A DNA stretch of 9,134 bases from Thermacetogenium sp. UBA5472 (GTDB lineage: Bacteria; Bacillota; DSM-12270; Thermacetogeniales; Thermacetogeniaceae), in assembly GCA_002426495.1 (NCBI GenBank), contig DIQC01000041.1:22186-31319 (forward strand), written 5' to 3'. Shown here in pieces: positions 1 to 4,828 of the stretch (position 1 is its first letter; each line of letters opens with the position of its first letter). Below the pieces are notes generated by a model. That model saw only the letters and a program-made list of their open reading frames with translations. It did not search any database and had not been told where the DNA came from. Position numbers and translations under genes: made by a program.

Positions 1-68
1 AGGAGGCGGTCTTGAAAACCGTTGAACTCTCACGGGTTCCGTGGGTTCGAATCCCACCCCCTCCGCCA
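1..68 (+). tRNA. tRNA-Ser(UGA), 5' end cut off by window
   Basis: This is the 3' part of a serine tRNA. The anticodon loop CTTGAAA gives anticodon UGA, closed by a GGT/ACC stem. It is followed by a long variable arm (class II tRNA, as expected for Ser), a T-arm with GGTTCGAATCC, and an encoded CCA at 66-68. The acceptor 5' strand and D-arm lie outside the window. Confidence 0.93.
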
Positions 69-73
69 AAATA

Positions 74-102
74 TTGACGAAAGCGCAGTAATCAGCTATA
101 AT
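74..102 (+). promoter_or_regulatory. sigma-A-type promoter for the tRNA-Arg/Ser/Arg cluster
   Basis: The -35 box TTGACG (74-79, 5 of 6 matches) and the perfect -10 box TATAAT (97-102) are separated by exactly 17 bases. The predicted transcription start near 109 lies about 10 bases before the mature 5' end of tRNA-Arg(ACG). The short gaps between the next three tRNA genes (16 and 9 bases) suggest one primary transcript that ends at the terminator at 398-432. Confidence 0.82.
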
Positions 103-118
103 AAAATCATTCAAAAGC

Positions 119-195
119 GCGCCCGTGGCTCAATTGGATAGAGCGACAGACTACGGATCTGTAGGTTGGGGGTTCGAATCTCTCCGGGCGCACCA
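119..195 (+). tRNA. tRNA-Arg(ACG)
   Basis: A complete tRNA. The acceptor arms GCGCCCG (119-125) and CGGGCGC (185-191) pair perfectly. The anticodon stem ACAGA/TCTGT encloses loop CTACGGA, giving anticodon ACG; the wobble A is normally deaminated to inosine by TadA to read CGU, CGC and CGA. The T-loop TTCGAATC is present and CCA is encoded at 193-195. Confidence 0.96.
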
Positions 196-211
196 TTTTT
201 TATTTTACAAT

Positions 212-306
212 GGAGAGATGGCCGAGTTGGCTGAAGGCGATCGCCTGCTAAGCGATTAAGCGGGTAAAAACCTGTTTCGTGGGTTCGAATCCCACTCTCT
301 CCGCCA
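212..306 (+). tRNA. tRNA-Ser(GCU)
   Basis: A complete class II tRNA. The acceptor arms GGAGAGA (212-218) and TCTCTCC (296-302) pair perfectly. The anticodon stem ATCGC/GCGAT encloses CTGCTAA, giving anticodon GCU for AGC/AGU codons. The long variable arm can form a GGG/CCT-type stem. CCA is encoded at 304-306. It lies 16 bases after tRNA-Arg(ACG), consistent with co-transcription. Confidence 0.96.
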
Positions 307-315
307 TTTTTTTCT

Positions 316-391
316 GCGCCCGTAGCTCAGTGGATAGAGCAGTGGTTTCCTAAACCGCGTGTCGTGGGTTCGATTCCCTCCGGGCGTACCA
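316..391 (+). tRNA. tRNA-Arg(CCU)
   Basis: A complete tRNA. The acceptor arms GCGCCCG (316-322) and CGGGCGT (381-387) pair with one terminal G-U. The anticodon stem GTGGT/ACCGC (one wobble pair) encloses TTCCTAA, giving anticodon CCU for AGG codons. CCA is encoded at 389-391. It is the last gene of the cluster, nine bases after tRNA-Ser(GCU), and the intrinsic terminator follows within ten bases. Confidence 0.95.
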
Positions 392-397
392 GGAAAG

Positions 398-432
398 ACA
401 TACCTTCCTCCAAGGGAGAGTATGTTTTTTTT
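398..432 (+). terminator. Rho-independent terminator of the tRNA cluster
   Basis: The outer arms ACATAC (398-403) and GTATGT (420-425) pair perfectly. An inner stem CTTCC/GGGAG (404-408 with 414-418, one T-G pair) closes a five-base loop, with one bulged A at 419. An eight-T run (425-432) follows. This is the textbook intrinsic-terminator layout, immediately after the last tRNA. Confidence 0.88.
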
Positions 433-661
433 ATGCAGAAATAGCGCTCTATAAAGGGTTTTCCAAGACAGTTGGGTCATTGGAAGGCCCTTTAAATCTG
501 TCATGAATAATCCTGCCGAGAATTCCATCGGCATATGGTGTCATAACGAACGGAAAGTCGGCATATAATGGTCAGGTATGCCTGCGGGCTTTTGTGCATT
601 TTATTATATTTGTCGATGCGCAACAAAAATGTTAAGAACTCATTAACAATGCGTGGGTGTC

Positions 662-690
662 TTGACAAAACAGCTAATTATTGGTAACAT
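662..690 (+). promoter_or_regulatory. Likely sigma-A-type promoter of the glycosyltransferase operon
   Basis: A perfect -35 box TTGACA (662-667) is followed after exactly 17 bases by TAACAT (685-690), which matches the -10 consensus at 4 of 6 positions. It is the best promoter in the gene-free region and points at the operon starting at 1163. Predicted start is near 697, which would leave an untranslated leader of roughly 465 bases. A promoter nearer the gene cannot be excluded: TATGAT and GATAAT occur at 1051-1059, without a good -35. Confidence 0.6.
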
Positions 691-769
691 AAAGATAATA
701 TTTCGCACAAAGCGAATAGTTGTGTACTTCATTTTGTTAGCGTGGCAGAACAAATAGGTGAAGAGCGGT

Positions 770-820
770 ATGCTGCTAGACAGATGTGCAAGATGTATCG
801 GAGGTTATTTTCTCCTGTAG
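770..820 (+). CDS. Possible 16-residue leader peptide
   Basis: An ATG at 770 is preceded by AGGTG (756-760) at a usable spacing of nine bases and opens a 16-codon frame ending with TAG at 818-820. The peptide would read MLLDRCARCIGGYFLL. It contains a CxxC pair but no run of a single amino acid of the kind used in classic attenuation. It lies inside the predicted leader of the glycosyltransferase operon. A frame this short can occur by chance, so I give it low weight. Confidence 0.2.
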   Translation: MLLDRCARCIGGYFLL

Positions 821-1030
821 TAGCTAGCGACTATATATCCAATAGCGGTTACAGTTCAAAACATTTTTTAACCATTTCTAGTTAATCCCGCAAGTTGAGT
901 ATCCCATAGCATTCATAGCCAGTCGGCTCAAAGCACGATTGGCACGAGAAATCTGCAAAATGACTATCCCATGGTATTGCAAAGGAAATTTCCACCATCA
1001 TTAACATCCACGACACTTAATGAAAATACA

Positions 1031-1045
1031 GCAGGCAGAGCCTGC
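1031..1045 (+). repeat. Small GC-rich hairpin in the leader
   Basis: GCAGGC (1031-1036) and GCCTGC (1040-1045) are perfect inverted copies around a three-base loop. No T-run follows, so it is not a standard terminator. It could be an operator half-site pair or an RNA hairpin in the operon leader; nothing in the sequence decides between these. Confidence 0.35.
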
Positions 1046-1162
1046 AAGTTTATGATAATGACCTCCGGTTGAGACTTCTATATTCAGTAGTCATTTGTTT
1101 TTCCGGGGCCTTGGTCTTTTCTATTGGTTTTGTTATTTAGAATTGCGGAAGGAGTGATCGAT

Positions 1163-2374
1163 TTGAATTTTATTAATGTGAGTACTTATAGTCCCAGACA
1201 GTGTGGTCTTGCTTCATTTTCGAAGGACCTGAGAGGCAGTCTGGTAAAGGACGGACACAAAGTGAGTATTGCAGCTATTTCAGATAAGGATTATGCATAT
1301 CCTCCGGAGGTGTACTGTGAAATTAAACAGAATACCAAAGAGGATTATTGCCAGGCAGCCTATAAGATCAACAATTCTCCACAGATCCAGATGGTGATCA
1401 TCCAGCACGAGTACGGGATCTTCGGTGGTCCTGACGGTAACTTTGTGTTCGATTTTGTTGCCCATATAGACAAACCTTTTCTGCTTGTAACGCATACTGT
1501 GTTACCTCATCCCACAGCTGGACAGAGGGTCATTCTGCAGATATTGGCGCGGCAGGCAGCTGCTGTAGTCTGTATGACCGGGCGTTCGGCGAGGCTGTTA
1601 AACAGTATATATGGTGTTTCCATGGACAAGGTAGCTATCATTCCCCATGGTGTCCCCCCATTTGAGCGTAAAGACAGGGAAGGCCTGAAGATGCTTTACG
1701 GGTATACGGGCAGAAAGCTGATCGCCACATTTGGTCTGATCGGGCCCAGTAAAGGACTGGAGATCGGCATTAAGGCTGTAGAGAGACTTGTCGACAGGCA
1801 TCCGGATGTGCTGTATCTGATAGCTGGTAAGACTCATCCTGTTTTATTAGAAAAGGAGGGTGAAAGCTACCGCCAGAGTCTGATCGAGATGTGTGCTGAC
1901 CGTGGACTAGACAAGCATGTGCAGTTTATCAATCACTTTTTGGAGGTAGAGGAGTTAGGGGATCTTCTTTACATGACTGATGTCTATCTCTGCCCCTATC
2001 CAAACCGTGACCAGGCGGTGAGCGGCACCCTGGCTTATGCAGTTGGCTGCGGAAGGGCCATCGTTTCTACACCATTTGAGTATGCCCTGGATTTGCTCAA
2101 AAAACATAAACTAGGGCTTGTAGTTCCGGAGGCATCTTCAGAGGCGATCAGTAAATACCTGGACCAGGTGTTATCACGGCAGACCTTGAAGAAGTCGCTG
2201 GAGAAGAAGGCCTCAGCTTACGGTGAAACCATCAGCTGGCCCGGAGTCGCTGCCCGTTATGCGGATCTGGCCATAGAAGTGCGTAGATCCCGGGAGCTGG
2301 GCCGAGTTGTCAATGAAAAGTTTATAGGTGACAGTTTGGCATCTGCGGCCAAGAGACAAGGCAGCTGGAGGTAG
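1163..2374 (+). CDS. GT4-like glycosyltransferase, probable mannosyltransferase
   Basis: A 403-residue GT-B-fold glycosyltransferase, predicted to move a sugar from an activated donor to a glycan acceptor in the cytoplasm. I choose the TTG at 1163 because AAGGAG (1149-1154) lies eight bases before it and the protein then opens with the typical first strand MNFINVSTY; upstream in-frame TTG codons lack a site. In this numbering the N-terminal domain has the PRQCGLASFS loop (11-20), QHEYG (81-85) and HTVLPHP (111-117). The C-terminal Rossmann domain has IPHGV (160-164), FGLIGPSKG (190-198) and SGTLAYAVGCG (287-297). The family's EX7E pair appears as Q284 and Y292. The subfamily motif SGTLAYA..G..V.STP, as I recall it, often accompanies GH130 and glycosidase genes. 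No membrane segment or signal peptide is visible. The next gene follows after six bases. Donor specificity is inferred from neighbours only. Confidence 0.85.
   Translation: MNFINVSTYSPRQCGLASFSKDLRGSLVKDGHKVSIAAISDKDYAYPPEVYCEIKQNTKEDYCQAAYKINNSPQIQMVIIQHEYGIFGGPDGNFVFDFVAHIDKPFLLVTHTVLPHPTAGQRVILQILARQAAAVVCMTGRSARLLNSIYGVSMDKVAIIPHGVPPFERKDREGLKMLYGYTGRKLIATFGLIGPSKGLEIGIKAVERLVDRHPDVLYLIAGKTHPVLLEKEGESYRQSLIEMCADRGLDKHVQFINHFLEVEELGDLLYMTDVYLCPYPNRDQAVSGTLAYAVGCGRAIVSTPFEYALDLLKKHKLGLVVPEASSEAISKYLDQVLSRQTLKKSLEKKASAYGETISWPGVAARYADLAIEVRRSRELGRVVNEKFIGDSLASAAKRQGSWR
2366..2372 (+). promoter_or_regulatory. Ribosome binding site inside the end of the preceding gene
   Basis: TGGAGGT at 2366-2372 lies eight bases before the ATG at 2381 and overlaps the last codons and stop of the glycosyltransferase gene. 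This arrangement favours translational coupling of the two genes and fixes the start of the second. Confidence 0.75.
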
Positions 2375-2380
2375 ATGTAG

Positions 2381-3808
2381 ATGGATTATCGATATTTAGA
2401 GAAGATGACTGACGAAACAGGGTTCATCCAGTTCGGGGTAGGGGACGAACCAAACCTAGAGAGCGGCCACACGGTTGATGATAATGCTAGGGCACTCCTT
2501 GTTTCCCTGAACATGGAGGGAGATAGCAGGGAAAGGCTGGCTCTTCTGTATGCACGGTATCTAAAAGATGCACTGCGGCCTGATGGAAGGTGGCGTAATT
2601 TACTGGTTAGGGGACGCTATCTGGCGGATCTTGATTCCGGAGACTGTCAGGGGAGGGGGTTTCTGGCCTGCAGCATAGCTGCCTCTTGTGATCTGGAAGA
2701 GGTGAGCAAGTTGGCACAGGAAATGTTGGAAGGGGTACTGCCTACCCTCTCCCGGCTTGAGTTTCCCCGCTCCCGCGCCTATGCCCTGCTGGGTTTGATA
2801 CGCTGTACAGAACTTTATGACAGAGAGGTTGGTGCTGTTGCAAAGACTGCAGCTAAGATCGCTCAGGAGTTCTGTGATGATCTGCTCTATATTTATAATA
2901 GAGCAAAGGGCAAGGGCTGGTACTGGTTTGAGGATGAGATCACCTACTGTAATGGCATTATTCCCCAGGCCCTATTGGCTTACTATTCTTTCAGTGGGAA
3001 CCGCAATGCACTCAGCATTGCCAGGGATTCTCTGGCCTTCCTGAGTGACAACCTTTTTGATCAGGGTTACCTGAACATTGTAGGAAATAGGGGCTGGTGG
3101 CAGAGGGGTGAAGAAATTCCCCGTTATGACCAGCAGCCTGTTGATGCTTGCTCAATGGTGTTGGCCTTGAAAGAGGCCTACCTGACTACAGGGGAAAGGA
3201 AATATCTTGATTCGGCTAGGCTTGCGAGAGAGTGGTATTCTGGAAAGAATATCAACAAGACATCTCTCTATAATCAGGAAAGCGGTGGCTGTTATGATGC
3301 CTTGACACCAGAAGGGGTCAACTACAACCAGGGGGCTGAAGCCATTTTATCTCTGCTTTACAGCTTTCAAGCAATTGAAGATCTGGAGGCAGATCCAGAG
3401 GAAGATGGTGCTGAGAGCAAGATAATTTCTGGGGAAGCGCACATTCTCCAGGAAAAGGAGCAAGAGGGTTTTGCAAACACACCCTGGGGGCGCTGGGAGG
3501 TCTTGCTGGATGCCCCGGACCATAAGGTCAAAAGGATCACTGTCAATCCGGGCAAGCGCTTAAGCTACCAGAAGCACTTCAAAAGGAAGGAGCATTGGTA
3601 TGTGGTCTCCGGACAGGCTTTGGTAACCCTTGACGGAGAGGATATATCCCTCGCCTCAGGGCAGTCGGTGGACATTCACCGGGAGGCGGCACACCGTGTA
3701 GCCAATCCCGGGGAAACACCCCTTGTTTTCATTGAAACCCAGACCGGCAGTTATTTTGGTGAGGATGATATTGTACGCTTAGAAGATGACTATGGGCGAG
3801 CTGAATAG
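2381..3808 (+). CDS. Alpha/alpha-toroid glycosidase-like protein fused to a mannose-6-phosphate-isomerase-type cupin
   Basis: A 475-residue two-domain protein. Residues about 1-335 are helix-rich and resemble a six-hairpin glycosidase or epimerase toroid; conserved-looking clusters are GHTVDDNARALL (29-40), W180/W182/E184/E186, RYDQQPVDA (248-256) and NYNQGAE (314-320), with several acidic residues that could be catalytic. Residues about 367-475 are a clear PF01050-type cupin as found at the C-terminus of type II phosphomannose isomerase/GDP-mannose pyrophosphorylase. Visible are WGRWEVL (369-375), VKRITVNPGKRLSYQKH, metal ligands Q397, H399, E404 and H438, and the terminal signature GEDDIVRLEDDYGR. 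The usual nucleotidyltransferase half of the type II enzyme is absent. An acidic linker (332-365) joins the domains. No signal peptide is seen, so it should act in the cytoplasm. The cupin may isomerise mannose-6-phosphate/fructose-6-phosphate or only sense sugar; the toroid activity is unknown. Confidence 0.8.
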   Translation: MDYRYLEKMTDETGFIQFGVGDEPNLESGHTVDDNARALLVSLNMEGDSRERLALLYARYLKDALRPDGRWRNLLVRGRYLADLDSGDCQGRGFLACSIAASCDLEEVSKLAQEMLEGVLPTLSRLEFPRSRAYALLGLIRCTELYDREVGAVAKTAAKIAQEFCDDLLYIYNRAKGKGWYWFEDEITYCNGIIPQALLAYYSFSGNRNALSIARDSLAFLSDNLFDQGYLNIVGNRGWWQRGEEIPRYDQQPVDACSMVLALKEAYLTTGERKYLDSARLAREWYSGKNINKTSLYNQESGGCYDALTPEGVNYNQGAEAILSLLYSFQAIEDLEADPEEDGAESKIISGEAHILQEKEQEGFANTPWGRWEVLLDAPDHKVKRITVNPGKRLSYQKHFKRKEHWYVVSGQALVTLDGEDISLASGQSVDIHREAAHRVANPGETPLVFIETQTGSYFGEDDIVRLEDDYGRAE

Positions 3809-3820
3809 TGGTTGGTGAAT

Positions 3821-3937
3821 TGGTGGTTAGTGGTTGGAAAAAAGATGTCCGGGCGGAAAAATATCCAAGACAGTCTGGTCTCTCTGGCTTCCGACTTCTG
3901 CTTTTCCGGCTGGTCGTTAGTGATTGGGAAAAAGATG
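3821..3937. repeat. Imperfect 27-base direct repeat downstream of the cupin gene
   Basis: The stretches 3821-3847 and 3911-3937 match at 24 of 27 positions and share the core GTTAGTGRTTGGRAAAAAGATG. A shorter element TAGTGGTTGG occurs at 3806-3815 and again at 3829-3838. The copies lie just after the stop codon of the cupin gene. They look like degenerate G/T-rich intergenic repeats, not remains of a coding sequence. Confidence 0.6.
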
Positions 3938-3987
3938 ATAAATAACACAGGGGGACTGTTTCCGATGCACGCGTCATTTCTTTATCC

Positions 3988-4021
3988 AAATGAGACGCGA
4001 GAACTTTTCCGCGTCTCATTT
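3988..4021. repeat. Palindromic repeat copy 1, probable bidirectional terminator
   Basis: A perfect 12-base inverted repeat (3988-3999 with 4010-4021, arm core ATGAGACGCG) surrounds a ten-base loop containing GAGAACTTTTCC. It sits between two converging transcription units: the cupin gene ending at 3808 and the MNT gene ending at 4016. Short T-runs flank it (TTTT on plus, TTT on minus), so it can plausibly stop transcription from both sides. It is homologous, in the same orientation, to the element at 4799-4828. The TGA stop of the MNT gene (4016-4018) lies inside its arm. Confidence 0.75.
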
Positions 4022-4336
4022 TACTTCTCTTCCGGTATTTATTATTTCTCTTACAAATGGATTAGATAAATTAAAATCACTCGTTTTAAATGGTCGAGGC
4101 TCGATTCTAGTGTCTACTTTCCTTCTGATTTTCATGAGCATTAAAGTATCTTCTACCGGATCTCCACTAAAATCATCTCCAACTATCGCTATATCTATAT
4201 CGCTATCTGACGAATAAGTATTATTCGCATAGGATCCATACAAATATATGTATTTTATATCTATTTTTTCCTTCAATAATTTTCTATACTCTTTTATAAT
4301 AGCATCTACTTTTTTACTATCATTGAAAGAAGCCAT
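4016..4336 (-). CDS. MNT-type nucleotidyltransferase, probable antitoxin of a HEPN/MNT pair
   Basis: A 106-residue minimal nucleotidyltransferase of the DNA-polymerase-beta superfamily. The defining motif GSX10DXD is intact: G34-S35 with D46 and D48 (GSYANNT... SDSDIDIAIV), and D75 is a candidate third carboxylate. In characterised HEPN/MNT pairs this protein neutralises the HEPN toxin by adding AMP to it; here that role is inferred from order and family. The ATG at 4336 is supported by AAGGAG (minus strand, 4350-4345) at eight-base spacing. The start lies 31 bases inside the end of the HEPN gene, so the two are co-transcribed and probably translationally coupled. The gene is visibly more AT-rich than its neighbours, which suggests acquisition. 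Its stop codon is part of the palindromic repeat. Confidence 0.85.
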   Translation of the reverse strand: MASFNDSKKVDAIIKEYRKLLKEKIDIKYIYLYGSYANNTYSSDSDIDIAIVGDDFSGDPVEDTLMLMKIRRKVDTRIEPRPFKTSDFNLSNPFVREIINTGREVK

Positions 4337-4701
4337 ATTCTCAACTCCTTTATTTTTTCTAGGCTATTTGTTGTGAAGTTATAATCACATTTCTTATAGA
4401 AACTTTGCTTATAATCAGGATATCGTGCATTGATATTAAAGGTTGTAATGAGGTCTAATGCATTTTTCTGTTCTTCTGTTGTGCGAATTTTTGCACTCTC
4501 CGATAATCTTAAGAGGTCGTGTGTCCTAGGTGGATTGTCACTGATATTCTTAACATATATTGCTTTAATCAGCTTTTCTATAACTAAATGACCTATAAAG
4601 AGACTCCATTGAAAATCTCTGCTCTTGTATAAATTTAGCATAGTCTTATAATCACGATTTGCAGTTTCAACCCAATAAATAATAAGAGTGTTTTTTCTCA
4701 T
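4306..4701 (-). CDS. HEPN-domain protein, probable toxin of a HEPN/MNT pair
   Basis: A 131-residue all-alpha HEPN protein (PF05168-like). Signs are the N-terminal WVETANRDYKTMLNLYKSRDFQWSLFIGH region, the helix with IEKLIKAIYV (41-50), the signature PPRTHDLLRL (57-66) and the later NARYPDY (91-97). Many HEPN toxins are RNases using RX4-6H; I cannot find that spacing here (H61 is preceded by R59, and no Arg lies 5-7 residues before it), so nuclease activity is uncertain. The ATG at 4701 has AGGG seven bases upstream. It precedes and overlaps the MNT gene by 31 bases, the usual toxin-antitoxin layout. The gene is AT-rich relative to the flanking mannose genes. An extended -10 promoter lies just upstream at 4733-4741. 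Confidence 0.8.
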   Translation of the reverse strand: MRKNTLIIYWVETANRDYKTMLNLYKSRDFQWSLFIGHLVIEKLIKAIYVKNISDNPPRTHDLLRLSESAKIRTTEEQKNALDLITTFNINARYPDYKQSFYKKCDYNFTTNSLEKIKELRIWLLSMIVKK

Positions 4702-4732
4702 GGCCTCACCCTGCTCTTTTGCTCTCTCATAT

Positions 4733-4741
4733 ATTATACCA
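4733..4741 (-). promoter_or_regulatory. Extended -10 promoter of the HEPN/MNT operon
   Basis: On the minus strand the sequence reads TGGTATAAT, a perfect -10 box (4738-4733) preceded by the extended-promoter TG at 4741-4740. No good -35 box is seen at the expected distance, which is common for extended -10 promoters. The predicted start is near 4726, about 25 bases before the HEPN ATG. It lets the cassette be transcribed separately from the upstream mannose operon. Confidence 0.6.
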
Positions 4742-4761
4742 TAATTAGGGTTTTAATGTAT

Positions 4762-4828
4762 GTGTCTCATAAGACGCAGGGACAGACCCCGCGTCTTATG
4801 AGACGTGAGAACCGTCCCCGCGTCTCAC
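4762..4828. repeat. Compound palindromic repeat (copy 2 plus an adjoining hairpin)
   Basis: Two hairpins share bases. The first pairs 4764-4777 with 4791-4804 (14 bases, core TCTCATAAGACGC) and can add GGG/CCC inside. The second pairs TGAGACG (4799-4805) with CGTCTCA (4821-4827) around a loop with GAGAACCGTCCCC. Because both need TGAGAC (4799-4804), only one can form at a time in a single strand. The second is the homologue of the element at 3988-4021. The TGA stop of the large fusion gene (4825-4827) lies in its right arm. No T-run follows on the minus strand, so terminator function is less certain than for copy 1. Confidence 0.75.

Larger units (their letters stand above)
433..1162. other. 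Long gene-free region between the tRNA cluster and the glycosyltransferase operon
   Basis: I see no gene of ordinary size on either strand here. Visible items are: an imperfect direct repeat TCGGCATAT..GGTCA-like (528-543 and 558-574); a GTTAA/TTAAC inverted repeat just upstream of the promoter -35; the promoter at 662-690; a small hairpin TTCGC/GCGAA (702-716); a possible 16-codon ORF (770-820); a CATTAA/TTAATG inverted repeat (999-1004, 1017-1022); and a GCAGGC/GCCTGC hairpin (1031-1045). None matches a riboswitch class that I recognise. Confidence 0.6.

Noticed and set aside
256..534. A 92-codon minus-strand frame across two tRNA genes and the terminator
   Set aside because: It is antisense to tRNA-Arg(CCU), part of tRNA-Ser(GCU) and the terminator. 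Its peptide has the NRTHD/WDSNPR strings typical of spurious tRNA-antisense predictions.
938..960. TGGCAC...CTGCA resembling a sigma-54 promoter
   Set aside because: The GG-to-GC spacing is 12 bases instead of the required 10, and the -12 element is imperfect.
1124..1162. Upstream TTG start that would extend the GT4-like protein by 13 residues
   Set aside because: No ribosome site precedes it, whereas AAGGAG lies eight bases before the TTG at 1163, and the extension would lie before the first conserved strand.
3812..4069. Short plus-strand frames in the convergent junction
   Set aside because: They are made of repeat sequence and then read antisense into the MNT gene; translation shows no coherent protein.
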